From contig NZ_CP047475.1 in assembly GCF_010587385.1 (NCBI RefSeq), positions 1,736,001 through 1,800,000 of the forward strand: 64,000 bases of DNA, given 5' to 3'. Each line of letters begins with the position of its first letter. The stretch's first letter is position 1. Below the pieces are notes generated by a model, which searched no databases, was not told where the DNA came from, and saw nothing but the letters and a program-made list of their open reading frames with translations. Both the position numbers and the translations under genes were made by a program. This document shows, piece after piece, positions 17,381-26,403 of this stretch. The DNA comes from Vibrio astriarenae. Lineage in GTDB: Bacteria; Pseudomonadota; Gammaproteobacteria; Enterobacterales; Vibrionaceae.

Positions 17381-18685
17381 TTATAGTAAGAACAATGAGA
17401 TTTGTGGAAACCAAACCAGTAGGCACAGCCCAAATATTGCAATGAGTAAGAATGGCATCACGCCCTTTGCAATTGAGCCAAGCGAGCAGCGTGTAATATT
17501 GGCCGCAACAAATAGGTTAATCCCGACCGGTGGTGTGATTAAGCCTATCGACAGCGCTGTCATCAGCAGTACGCCAAACCAGGTTAAATCAATATTGAGT
17601 TCACGCACCACGGGCAAGAAGATGGGTAGCGTAATGTACATGATGGTGATGGCATCCATGAACATACCCGCGACGAGCAAGATAGCGAGGATCACAAACA
17701 AAATGATCTGCGGGTGTTCACTGATGGTGATTAAGATTTCTGAATACTCTACCACCAAGCCATCAATCTCGATGACCCAGCCAAATAGCCCAGCAAATGC
17801 CACTACAATCATCACAACGGCGGATGAGCATGCCGAATGAGCAAACGCAGTGTAGAGCTGTGTTAGGTTGATAGTGCGATAGATTAAGCTACCAACTGCG
17901 ATGGCATAAACAGAAGCCACGATTGCCGCTTCAGTCGGGGTAAAAATACCCCCATAAATACCACCGAGAATAAGCACTGGGGTAAACAGCCCCCAAAATG
18001 CGTGGGCGAATGAGTGGCAAAGCCGGCTAAAGTAAGGTTGCTGTTTGTCTTGGGCTTGTAGAGAGATGGATTCTCCATCGTCATGCTCTGCGCTGTAAAA
18101 TCGTGAGAAAGGCAGGATTAGGATCATTAAACTTCCCAGCATCAGCCCGGGAACAATCGTCGCTAAGAACAGGTCACTGATGGACGTCTCAGCAATCACG
18201 CCATAAATCACTAAGCCGATTGAAGGCGGTATGATCAGTGACAGTGCTGCGCCGGTTGACACTAAACCTGCAGCAAAGGGTTTGCTGTACCCCTCTTCTA
18301 CCATGCCTTTTATAATCAGGGGTCCAATCGCCGCGACCGACGCTGGGCCAGACCCACTCACCGAGCCCCAAAAAAGGCACACAACGGTTCCAACTAGGCC
18401 CATGTTTCCAGGTAATTTTTCGACAAGCACCCGAAAGAATGTGATCATCCGTTCGGCGATCCCACTTATTCCCATGATGTTGCCGGCAAGAATGAAGAAA
18501 GGAATGGCTAAGAGGGTGTATTTGGAGCCGCTCGCGATCACCAAATCTGCTACCATATCCAGGCCAAATTCCATTTGCCACATGGCATACAGTGATGAGA
18601 GCGCCAGACAAAATGCAACCGGAACACCAATGATGATGAGCGCAAAGAACAGAATTATCATCTGGCTACCCGTGGATAGGTCCAT
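17381..18685 (-). CDS. TRAP transporter large permease (DctM)
   Basis: A 434-residue inner-membrane protein with about 12-13 helices. It has the family's conserved GVPVAFCLALSS start, the SGSGPASVAAIGPLII segment and the PPSIGLVIYGVIAETSI and TPPVGINLFV motifs. It forms the ion-coupled channel of a tripartite ATP-independent periplasmic transporter, using a Na+ gradient to import a carboxylate-type solute captured by the binding protein. dctQ lies 21 bp upstream; both are in the order P-Q-M. Transported substrate is unknown. Confidence 0.95.
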   Translation of the reverse strand: MDLSTGSQMIILFFALIIIGVPVAFCLALSSLYAMWQMEFGLDMVADLVIASGSKYTLLAIPFFILAGNIMGISGIAERMITFFRVLVEKLPGNMGLVGTVVCLFWGSVSGSGPASVAAIGPLIIKGMVEEGYSKPFAAGLVSTGAALSLIIPPSIGLVIYGVIAETSISDLFLATIVPGLMLGSLMILILPFSRFYSAEHDDGESISLQAQDKQQPYFSRLCHSFAHAFWGLFTPVLILGGIYGGIFTPTEAAIVASVYAIAVGSLIYRTINLTQLYTAFAHSACSSAVVMIVVAFAGLFGWVIEIDGLVVEYSEILITISEHPQIILFVILAILLVAGMFMDAITIMYITLPIFLPVVRELNIDLTWFGVLLMTALSIGLITPPVGINLFVAANITRCSLGSIAKGVMPFLLIAIFGLCLLVWFPQISLFLL

Positions 18686-18706
18686 AAATACAGCCTTATT
18701 TTATGA

Positions 18707-19171
18707 TCACGCAGGGCGTTTAAATTGAGTTGATAACCATTCGAGCTGACGAATAATCATGAGTACAAACGCTGGCGGTAGTATTACGGTGTAATACCAT
18801 GCCTTGGTTTGCAACGCACTGGTTCGAATCTGCAGTTGATATTGGTTTGATAGCAGATCCACCATGTAGTAGAGGATCACAACCAGTGTCGAGATGATGG
18901 CCACTGAAATCACCACTTGAAGAAGCCGACGCACTTTTACTGTGACGTTGTCGATAAGAAAGCCGACCGCGAGCAATTGGCCACGCTTTATGGCGATTGC
19001 CGAGCCATAAAGCGTGAGTGCCACCATCCCGTTGATGACGATCTCTTGGGTTGAAGCCAAGGAGTAGTTTGTCATGGTGCGCACCACGACATTTGAAAAA
19101 CCAAGCACCAGCATAACGATAAATATCACTACGCAAATGACCTCTTCCAGATGTTGCCATGCTTTTTTCAT
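18707..19171 (-). CDS. TRAP transporter small permease (DctQ)
   Basis: A 154-residue membrane protein with four predicted helices and the usual DctQ order (MLVLGFSNVVVRTMTNYSL, then EIVINGMVALTLYGSAIAIKRGQLLAVGFLID). It pairs with the large permease. It is between the binding-protein gene (70 bp upstream) and dctM (21 bp downstream). No strong ribosome site is visible at the ATG, which fits translation within the operon. Confidence 0.93.
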   Translation of the reverse strand: MKKAWQHLEEVICVVIFIVMLVLGFSNVVVRTMTNYSLASTQEIVINGMVALTLYGSAIAIKRGQLLAVGFLIDNVTVKVRRLLQVVISVAIISTLVVILYYMVDLLSNQYQLQIRTSALQTKAWYYTVILPPAFVLMIIRQLEWLSTQFKRPA

Positions 19172-19241
19172 TAATGTCGCGGTCCTATTTTCTTACTCTT
19201 AGCTGGTTTCATTTCGCACCAGAGATTTCTGAGGTTGTTCC

Positions 19242-20225
19242 CTAGCCTTCAAACAGCGCAACGATGTCTTCGCCAACTCTGTCTTTCCATTTGTTGTAAG
19301 AAGGTCGAGTCTGTTTTCTAAACGCATCTAATTGCTCAGGCGTAAGCTCTATCACTTCCATATCGTTATCGCGCAGTATTTGCACGCCATCTGCCGTTTT
19401 CTGGCGAGAGATATTCACTTGATATGCCATCGCTTCTTTAGCCGCTTTCGCTACTTTGTCTTGCGTCGTTTCATCAAGGCTATCCCATACTTTACGGCTC
19501 ACTGCGAGGAAGATAGGGTCATAAGAGTAGTGCCACAGGGTAATGTTGCTTTGGATTTCAAATAGCCTTTGCGGAACAATAATCGCCCCTACTGGGTTTT
19601 CCTGACCATCGACCACCCCTTGCTGCAACGCTGGGAAGGTTTCTGCCCACTGTATTTGCTGTGGGTTTGCACCTAGATCAGTGAACACGTCAATATACAT
19701 CGGCCCAGCGACACGCACAGACATGCCTTTTAAGTCATCCGGAGAGCTCACTGATTTCACGCTATTGGTTAGCTCGCGGAAACCATTTTCTCCCCACGCC
19801 AGTATGATGATGTTCTTTTCAAGTGCAATCTGTTCGATCTTCTTACCACCCTCGCCTTTAATGGCGTCATCCACTGCTTGGTAGCCATCAAATAGGTAAG
19901 GCAGTGAAAACACCGCCATTTCGGGGATTAAAGGCGTGACGTTGATAGCCGATGTGAGAACAAAGTCGATCTTATTGGCCCCAAGCATTTCAGCCTGCTT
20001 TATCTGGTCGCCACCAGTCAGCACTGAGTTTGGAAAGATACGAACTTTCATGTCGCCATCTGTCGCTTCTGCAAGCAGTTCATTGAACTTTTCTGCGCCC
20101 TGTTGCCAAGTTGTGGTGTTTGAGACGTTGTGCGATAAACGATAGGTTTTTGCATGAGCAGCGAAACCTACAGCCGATGATAAAAGAAAGATGCTGAGAT
20201 ACTTAACAGCAAGACGTATGCGCAT
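19242..20225 (-). CDS. TRAP transporter substrate-binding protein (DctP)
   Basis: A 327-residue exported binding protein: signal peptide MRIRLAVKYLSIFLLSSAVGFAAHA, then the DctP fold with FNELLAEATDGDMKVRIFPNSVLTGGDQIKQAEML and the ligand-site region GMSVRVAGPMYIDVFTDLGANPQQIQWAETFPALQQGVVDGQENP. The arginine of SVRVAG is the family's carboxylate-binding residue, so the ligand is probably an organic acid (a sugar acid is plausible beside glycosidase and reductase genes). ATG at 20225 follows AGGGAT. First gene of the run. Confidence 0.95.
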   Translation of the reverse strand: MRIRLAVKYLSIFLLSSAVGFAAHAKTYRLSHNVSNTTTWQQGAEKFNELLAEATDGDMKVRIFPNSVLTGGDQIKQAEMLGANKIDFVLTSAINVTPLIPEMAVFSLPYLFDGYQAVDDAIKGEGGKKIEQIALEKNIIILAWGENGFRELTNSVKSVSSPDDLKGMSVRVAGPMYIDVFTDLGANPQQIQWAETFPALQQGVVDGQENPVGAIIVPQRLFEIQSNITLWHYSYDPIFLAVSRKVWDSLDETTQDKVAKAAKEAMAYQVNISRQKTADGVQILRDNDMEVIELTPEQLDAFRKQTRPSYNKWKDRVGEDIVALFEG

Positions 20226-20823
20226 AATAATATCCCTATAATTCAGTATGTAATGACACATGTGTGTAAATCCAGTTTTATTGAATCGTTACTGGGGTGT
20301 CAATCACTGAAATTGAATAGTGTGGCGCAGTGTTCATTAAATATCTTTCCCTTTAAAATCAGCATATTAAACAAAAAGACTATTGCACCAACTTTAACCA
20401 TCATTGTGGAGTTAAATTATAACCACTTACCAGAAGACAATATATACAGCGTAAAAATCCACCAATGACACAACTAAGCTCTGTCACATGCCACTCAATT
20501 AAAGTATCTACAAACTCATCAATTAAACGGGCAGTATTTGTGACATTTCATCCACTCACAATGATCCGAAATCGTTTCATCATAAATCTCTGATCGTATA
20601 TTTATCTTCATTCCAATATCAGAGCTCACCCCTTATTTCCGTGCGTTTCGTTGACATAAATCATGTCATTTGGCTTTTCAGAAACAGGGCAAAAAAAACG
20701 TGATTCACTCGGTTAGTACGAGGTTTTCACATGTGTATACTTCCGTTTAATTTATGAGCAGTTCGATAGCTAAACGCCTGTAGGAAAGGCAGTGTGAGAC
20801 ACTATTTAACGGAAGACAAAATC
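20226..20823. other. AT-rich intergenic region between divergent genes
   Basis: Carries the promoters of the TRAP run (minus) and of the following plus-strand gene. I see no gene, no terminator hairpin and no clear operator; only loose AT-rich promoter-like boxes. Confidence 0.5.
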
Positions 20824-21405
20824 ATGAAGGTTTATCGATTAGCGAACATACCAACTGAATATCAGGCTTTTGAACTGGATGTGGTGACCCTAAGCGAGCA
20901 AGTGGGTCGCAGTGAAATTATCAATAAGATGATGATGCCCCAATATTCCTTTGGGCCACTCTTACCCTACTGGGGAATGGTCTATCATCACTTTTCCCCA
21001 AACTTTAGCTCGGCTTTAATGAAGCCCGACATTTGCCTCTGGGACTCCCGCCTACTGCTAATGAACCAAGACGCTTATTTGGGTTTGCGTCACTATCTAG
21101 CACGCTTTGGTGAGTTTCTGCCGCTTCGCTGTGATGGCGGTATCTACTATGTGTTTAACTGCTTGACCGTTGCAGACGAAGATCGAGCGCTTACCAAGGT
21201 GAGGTATTTTGATGGCCATGAGGATGGCCTAGACTCACTCTCATTTGATCAAGACAGCTTGACGAATAAGTTGCTGTTCCGTTCACAAATGCAAGGGGGA
21301 ACCTCGCTATTTTGCACGCAGACGTTTGTTGACCTTGTTCGGGAGTTTCAATTTGTTGGGTTGGCGTTTGATGAGGCTTTGGTTTCTGAGGCTTGTCCTT
21401 CCTAG
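20824..21405 (+). CDS. Hypothetical protein, DUF1629/Imm11-like
   Basis: A 193-residue soluble protein. The end (LFCTQTFVDLVREFQFVGLAF) resembles the closing motif of DUF1629/Imm11 proteins, in which a short strand, a helix and GL-x-F end the domain; some members are immunity proteins of polymorphic toxins. The middle has paired strands (KPDICLWDSRLLLMNQDAYLGL, DGGIYYVFNCLT). No toxin gene is adjacent, so an immunity role is speculative. ATG at 20824 follows GGAAG; an in-frame ATG at 20794 lacks a site. Stand-alone gene. Confidence 0.6.
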   Translation: MKVYRLANIPTEYQAFELDVVTLSEQVGRSEIINKMMMPQYSFGPLLPYWGMVYHHFSPNFSSALMKPDICLWDSRLLLMNQDAYLGLRHYLARFGEFLPLRCDGGIYYVFNCLTVADEDRALTKVRYFDGHEDGLDSLSFDQDSLTNKLLFRSQMQGGTSLFCTQTFVDLVREFQFVGLAFDEALVSEACPS

Positions 21406-21611
21406 AGGGTTAAAGTGAGTTTGAAGAATAGTAAGTAGATCAAACGAGATTTTGGGGCAAAGGCTATATCTTGCGCACAATAGACATGAAATCGAACCGT
21501 GTGCGGCTTATTAATCAAGAGTATAAACGCGCGTCATGCTAACAATCCACGTCAGCGAACAACTTAAGACCAGTGTCACTTAGTACAGTTACACTGGCCT
21601 ACGCCCCCTTA

Positions 21612-22607
21612 TTAGAACTTAACCATGTAAGACTCTGTTAGTGGTAGACGGAACTCTTTGCCCATCATGTCATACACGTTGAACTGAACGGTGTTCCAAG
21701 CATCTTCAAAGTTGTATTCAAACACACTATCACCCGTTTCGAGGCTCTGAGTTAACGTCCATTCGGTCGCGTAAGTTGATACGCCTTGGCCGTTACCGAA
21801 ATCTTTATAAGGCGCGTCGGCTGGCACTCTGAATGGTACGGTGGATAACTTCATCATAGCGTTGCGTACACTGCTTGGCTCTGTGAGTTTGCTAGCGAAG
21901 TAGCTCGCATGAACAAAGCGACTTGGCGAGTTACCATTACCAATTGAGCCATAGTCGGTGTCTCGAGTCGAGTTTTCCCATGTTGGTTGAACCTTGTTAC
22001 GCGTTTCGATCTGCTCTTTCATTGAAGGGTCGTTGGTCATCACTTGAGCTTCGTCACCACGATAGGTGTTCAACCCATCTTCATCCATCTCGATAACTAA
22101 GCGGTCACCACTTTTGTCCGTCACTGACCAGTGAAGTTTCATTTCCACTGGCATCCCATCCATCATGATTGAGCCATATTTCAGATCTGGTAGGGCTTTA
22201 ACTACTTCATCAACGGAGGCGTAGTTAGCGAGCAAATATTCTGCGAATGTGAACTGAGTAATATCACTGTCACTGGTCACATCTTGCATCGTCATGTCAG
22301 GGTAAAAGAGCGTGTTAACCTGCATACCTTCACTGTTAACACCATCGCCAACGAGCTCGCCATAGGCAAAGACCGCTACCATGTCATATTTCACCGTATA
22401 AGTATCACCTAGACCATTGCCTTGAATAGAACGAATATCGCCTTTGTTGATATTACCCAATACAGGCTTGGTCGACTCCATCCAATCCATTGTGCGTGTA
22501 GTAAAGGTACCTAACTCCGTGTTCCAAGACACAGATGTGCACGCATGTGCAATTCCGCTTGTGAAAGACGCAGCAAGTAGAGCAAGAGTTATTGTTTTTA
22601 GCTTCAT
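21612..22607 (-). CDS. Exported linear amide C-N hydrolase (penicillin V acylase / choloylglycine hydrolase family)
   Basis: A 331-residue Ntn hydrolase. Signal peptide MKLKTITLALLAASFTSGIAHA ends so that the mature chain begins with cysteine (CTSVSWN), the N-terminal nucleophile. Further family residues are R and D in TTRTMDWMES, the asparagine in QVNTLFYPD and later NDP and R segments. Relatives hydrolyse penicillin V, conjugated bile salts or acyl-homoserine lactones; the residue set does not settle which. ATG at 22607 has GGAG. Periplasmic or secreted. The gene is monocistronic. Confidence 0.9.
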   Translation of the reverse strand: MKLKTITLALLAASFTSGIAHACTSVSWNTELGTFTTRTMDWMESTKPVLGNINKGDIRSIQGNGLGDTYTVKYDMVAVFAYGELVGDGVNSEGMQVNTLFYPDMTMQDVTSDSDITQFTFAEYLLANYASVDEVVKALPDLKYGSIMMDGMPVEMKLHWSVTDKSGDRLVIEMDEDGLNTYRGDEAQVMTNDPSMKEQIETRNKVQPTWENSTRDTDYGSIGNGNSPSRFVHASYFASKLTEPSSVRNAMMKLSTVPFRVPADAPYKDFGNGQGVSTYATEWTLTQSLETGDSVFEYNFEDAWNTVQFNVYDMMGKEFRLPLTESYMVKF

Positions 22608-22910
22608 GTTTTTCTCCAAACCATTAGGGAACGATTTGGATATTACGCAGGATTAGACCATCCTATAAATCGCTTATGACGGATGGAACCCTCACTTAAG
22701 TCGTGGTTCTTGCCAATCGTTTTTCATTACTCAAAACATGTTGCGAATCAATAAGGCAAAAACTAGCGAAAGGCTGACTTATTATGCAGGATAAGATCCA
22801 TCAAATCGAATTGGTAATAGTGGGCATGTCCAATCACAATCAGCGTTCAAAACCAACAACTTATGAGCCCTTCAAAACGTTCAGCTCATAGATAGCAAAG
22901 GCGATTGATA
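22608..22910. other. Intergenic region with an imperfect direct repeat
   Basis: ATTACGCAGGATTAGACCATC (22642-22662) and a near copy beginning ATTATGCAGGATAAGATCC (22781-22802) recur 139 bp apart in the amidohydrolase upstream region. Could be a protein-binding site repeated; no known regulator matches. Confidence 0.4.
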
Positions 22911-23099
22911 ATGAACAATGACATCCAAAAAGAACTCGAAAGTATTGGCATTTGCCTAGTGTCTGACAGGCGCTTGTTTGTACCCCTGCGTCAAATTATA
23001 GAGCTCTCCAAATCAACCACTGATAAAGAGACTTTTGTGAAGAGCATCTATGCCGCCGATCAAGCCAATACTCAAATGAAGGCAGCTTTTTCCGTTTAG
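22911..23099 (+). CDS. Small hypothetical protein, 62 residues
   Basis: MNNDIQKELESIGICLVSDRRLFVPLRQIIELSKSTTDKETFVKSIY is helical, without membrane segments or cysteine motifs. An AAAGG element lies 10 bases before ATG 22911; a second ATG at 22905 is possible. No family recognised. Convergent with the next gene, with 2 bp between stops. Confidence 0.5.
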   Translation: MNNDIQKELESIGICLVSDRRLFVPLRQIIELSKSTTDKETFVKSIYAADQANTQMKAAFSV

Positions 23100-23101
23100 A
23101 G

Positions 23102-24604
23102 TTATTCAACTTCGAACGCCACGGCAACCTGCTGCAATTTATCCAAGTTGAGGTCTTGCTCTGTGATTTTTCGCGAGATCTCTTTGCCAGTGAAGTAGTA
23201 AGGTTGCAAGGCAAATTGGCTGTCTTTCGGTAGCGCGTAGTACAATGTCGCTGACTCGTCATACCAAAATTGAGCACTGATATATCCAACAAGCGCGTGC
23301 TCAAATTGGTGGTAGCCGTTGCCCCATTGGAACTGCTTAACCGATTTCGGCATCATGCCGACGCCGCCATAGTGATGGTCTACCCAGTATTGATGAAACG
23401 TTGTAGTCGTGAAGAAGAGTTGTCTCGTCCAGCTCTTATCGAGTTTATTTCCCTCTTTGATGGCGAGTGTCATTAGCGCTTGGTCTAACTCTGCCCACTG
23501 CCACGCGGAGATACCGTAGTTGTAGGTTTCACTTTTCCAAGAGTAGATCTCTTCAAACGGTATAGCGTTATACTCTTCTTCGCTCATTACCGTTTTTAAG
23601 TTAGTCTTTGGATAGCTAAAGGCGGCGCGCTCTAGTGTTTTCTGTATGCCTTTTTCTGCAAAGCTCTGCCACTCTTGGTTACCTAATGCCTGCCCAGTCA
23701 GATAAGTCATCCAATAGGCTTTAATCGTATGGCCAAAGTCGTTGTGCTTCGCGCCCTCTTTCATTACTGCTGGATGATGAATCGCGCCATAGAACCGCCA
23801 CTCGTCGTCATCATGATAGAGGGCTAACATCTGTTTGGTCAGCCACTCTAAATCCTCTCGCCATTTTGCTTGATGAGGCTCAGGCAGTAGCGGCATAACA
23901 AGCAGCAAATAGCCGTTGATTTGATCTAGCTGAGCCACCAGCTCTAGCTGGACTTTTTTATCGACATCACTGTCCTCTAACACCCAGAGTAGTTGGTCAT
24001 TGGCTTGGGTTCGGTATTTGTCGAAGATGAACGCCTGTTGGTCAATCAGAGCTTGTTCCACTGCGGGATCGCGTGTCAGATAGTAATAGAAAGCCAGGCC
24101 AACGATGGCATAGGCTTGGTCTTGTGAGGTACGCTGCTGCCACTTTAATCCCGGATTACCTTGCTCTCGATAGGTAATGTAGCCGTCGTTCTTTTCGTCG
24201 CGCAGTTCTTGTAATAGATAATCTACACCCGCTTTGGCGAGCGCGAGTGCTTCAGGGTCACCGGTCAAGTGATAACGCACACCATAGGCGTATATTTGGC
24301 GAGACTTCATGCGCGTGTAATCACGCCCAAATTCAGCCTTTATCCAAGAATGATTGACGAGTTCAGCACAGGGGGCATCAATATTAAGCACATCACCATT
24401 GTCACAGCGGAAAGTGGGGAAATTGCCTATCGGGCTCCCTTGAGCCGTCGATGCCATCCAGTAGGGACTCAAGCCTTTGTCGGCATGAGTAATCCAAGCA
24501 TCGCCATTGGGTAGCATGGTGTGATAGTTAGGCTGAGATTGCGCGATAGCTTGACAACTAAAAGTGGATATCGCGAGTATTGGTAACAGAGATTTAAAGT
24601 GCAT
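23102..24604 (-). CDS. Exported (alpha/alpha)6-barrel protein (AGE epimerase/glycosidase-like)
   Basis: A 500-residue protein with signal peptide (MHFKSLLPILAISTFSCQAIA) and a body of repeated paired helices, e.g. MKSRQIYAYGVRYHLTGDPEALALAKAGVDYLL, RTSQDQAYAIVGLAFYYYLTRDPAVE, FGHTIKAYWMTYLTG and WQWAELDQALMTL, typical of the (alpha/alpha)6 toroid shared by N-acylglucosamine 2-epimerases and several glycoside hydrolases. Segments such as HNDFGHTIKA and YHQFEHALVGY hold His/Glu residues placed like the AGE active site. Location is periplasmic; the substrate is probably a sugar or oligosaccharide, unproven. Neighbours do not help. Confidence 0.7.
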   Translation of the reverse strand: MHFKSLLPILAISTFSCQAIAQSQPNYHTMLPNGDAWITHADKGLSPYWMASTAQGSPIGNFPTFRCDNGDVLNIDAPCAELVNHSWIKAEFGRDYTRMKSRQIYAYGVRYHLTGDPEALALAKAGVDYLLQELRDEKNDGYITYREQGNPGLKWQQRTSQDQAYAIVGLAFYYYLTRDPAVEQALIDQQAFIFDKYRTQANDQLLWVLEDSDVDKKVQLELVAQLDQINGYLLLVMPLLPEPHQAKWREDLEWLTKQMLALYHDDDEWRFYGAIHHPAVMKEGAKHNDFGHTIKAYWMTYLTGQALGNQEWQSFAEKGIQKTLERAAFSYPKTNLKTVMSEEEYNAIPFEEIYSWKSETYNYGISAWQWAELDQALMTLAIKEGNKLDKSWTRQLFFTTTTFHQYWVDHHYGGVGMMPKSVKQFQWGNGYHQFEHALVGYISAQFWYDESATLYYALPKDSQFALQPYYFTGKEISRKITEQDLNLDKLQQVAVAFEVE

Positions 24605-24746
24605 TGGGCGGCCACAATTTATGTTTGGATATCTCTGAACATATCAAATTGTGTTTACACTTAATCTTGTCGTGTTCACAAACCTTAAAGGCTTCAGAGC
24701 CTATAACGGAAGGGAATTTAAGCGTATTAAGCTATTGATTGTTCGT

Positions 24747-25121
24747 TCATTTAGCTTCAACCTCAATGCCCAACTCAGCACGTTTTCTTTTCGATAGACC
24801 GAGAGCTACGATTCCGTACGATTCAGACAAGTAGTATTCCAGCTCTTCATCCAGTAAGCCTGAAGTCTCTACCTGTTGTATCCACTTCATTCCTCGAGTT
24901 GCAAAGTATGGCGCCGGAATATAGCCTTCTTGCTCACTCAAAAAATCAAAATTCAGCGGTGATGTTTTGAAGGTGAAAGCAGGCTGATTACGTTTACTGC
25001 TCCACCCTCCGATGGCAAAGACCTTACCGCCCACCTTCCATACGTGCGCATCCCCCCACTGAATGACATGAGAGGTTGCAGGGAAAGCGCCGCAAAATTG
25101 ATTGAATTGGTCGTAGTTCAT
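24747..25121 (-). CDS. MmcQ/YjbR family protein
   Basis: A 124-residue protein of the MmcQ/YjbR fold: YDQFNQFCGAFPATSHVIQWG at the start, the DAHVWKVGGKVFAIGGW strand pair and the YIPAPYFATRGMKWIQ helix segment, then a C-terminal helix ESYGIVALGLSKRKRAEL. The fold is called a double wing and DNA binding has been suggested for relatives, without proof of a specific function. Stand-alone gene, divergent from the next. Confidence 0.88.
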   Translation of the reverse strand: MNYDQFNQFCGAFPATSHVIQWGDAHVWKVGGKVFAIGGWSSKRNQPAFTFKTSPLNFDFLSEQEGYIPAPYFATRGMKWIQQVETSGLLDEELEYYLSESYGIVALGLSKRKRAELGIEVEAK

Positions 25122-25298
25122 CTTTTAGTTCCATCAAAAGTACAACGAGCACAAGCGCTCGGTCGTGATCATCACTGATAACCCTATTATGTCTATGATT
25201 GAGTAGAAATTAAATCTCGAAATGACCATGCATCTTAGCTAGGTTTAAGTATAATGCTCGCTCGCAAAAATGGCTTTCAATCCGATTAAGGTTTTATT

Positions 25299-26177
25299 TT
25301 GAATTTATTTGTCAAAGCACTCACCGTCATTGATTCTTCTTATCTGTGTGACCAGCGTGGTATGGTCGGTGACAGTTGGATTGTCGATGTCACCCTTTCT
25401 GGCGACCTCAATGAAATGAGCATGGTGTTGGATTTTGGCAAGGTCAAATCCCAAATTAAGTACCTTATTGATGAATATGTCGACCATCGCTTGCTTATCC
25501 CAAGCCGTAGCGCGAATGTGCACGTTGCAGCTACGCAAAACGGATACTCGCAAGTTGATATGCTGCGTGACGACAAAAGCCTTCATTTACATTGCCCTGA
25601 TGAAGCCTTTGGCTTTGTCGATGCTGATGCGATTACCCTTGATAGCCTTACCCAGCATGTACATCAATTACTGCAAGGTAAATTGCCTGACAACGTTAAA
25701 GATTTCACCATCACACTTCGCCCAGAAGCCATTGAAGGTGCTTTCTATCACTACTCGCACGGTCTCAAAAAGCACGATGGCAACTGTCAGCGTATCGCCC
25801 ACGGGCACCGCTCTCCGATTGAATTAATTGTTGATGGTCAACGTGATAGTGCCCTTGAAGAACAGTTCGCTAAACGTTGGGAAGACATCTACCTTGGCTC
25901 TGCTGAGGATATGGTACCGACTGCGCAATTAAAGCTCAGTGAGCACGCACGTAACATCACTGATGAGACGCACTATGGCTTCTGTTACCAAGCACCACAA
26001 GGTCACTTTGAGCTCGCCATCGCCAAGAGTGAAACAGAAATTATTGAAACGGATACCACGGTCGAGTTGCTGGCTGACTTTATCGCGGATGAGGTGAGTA
26101 ATACCCTTTCTGACTCACATAGCTTGCAAGTTGTGGCTTATGAAGGTGTCGGTAAAGGAGCGATGGCTTTTCGTTAA
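25299..26177 (+). CDS. 6-carboxytetrahydropterin synthase-like protein (tandem PTPS domains)
   Basis: A 292-residue protein, twice the usual length, starting with TTG. The N-terminal half (about 1-120) has MVLDFGKVKSQIKYLIDEYVDHRLLIP, the QueD/PTPS segment containing the DFG and DH residues. The second half (about 130-290) has GAFYHYSHGLKKHDGNCQRIAHGHRSPIEL, where HYSH, NC and HGH supply the zinc histidines and the cysteine base. So one half carries the metal site and the other the folate-type elements, as in duplicated PTPS proteins. Relatives act in tetrahydropterin or 7-deazaguanine synthesis; whether this copy makes queuosine precursor is unclear. Confidence 0.85.
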   Translation: MNLFVKALTVIDSSYLCDQRGMVGDSWIVDVTLSGDLNEMSMVLDFGKVKSQIKYLIDEYVDHRLLIPSRSANVHVAATQNGYSQVDMLRDDKSLHLHCPDEAFGFVDADAITLDSLTQHVHQLLQGKLPDNVKDFTITLRPEAIEGAFYHYSHGLKKHDGNCQRIAHGHRSPIELIVDGQRDSALEEQFAKRWEDIYLGSAEDMVPTAQLKLSEHARNITDETHYGFCYQAPQGHFELAIAKSETEIIETDTTVELLADFIADEVSNTLSDSHSLQVVAYEGVGKGAMAFR

Positions 26178-26204
26178 GTCACGTTACTAAAATGACAAAG
26201 TGGT

Positions 26205-26225
26205 TCAGAGTCAATTTGACTCTGA
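26205..26225. repeat. REP-like palindrome
   Basis: TCAGAGTCAA and TTGACTCTGA around one central T, 25 bp after the pterin synthase-like stop. Same core as the elements at 11946-11970 and 15667-15730. Confidence 0.6.
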
Positions 26226-26403
26226 TCTCCCATCCAAACACCACCCAATGCAAACGTTTGCTTCAAAGTGAAAAAGAATGGCGAAAAACCGTCATTTCAT
26301 CGCTTTATCTTATCCGAGATCAAACTCCGCCTGTGTTCAAGGCTATCCATAAGAGGTAGAATCCCTGCAAATTTTGATTGGCACATGCAGTAAGAGGCTT
26401 CTA

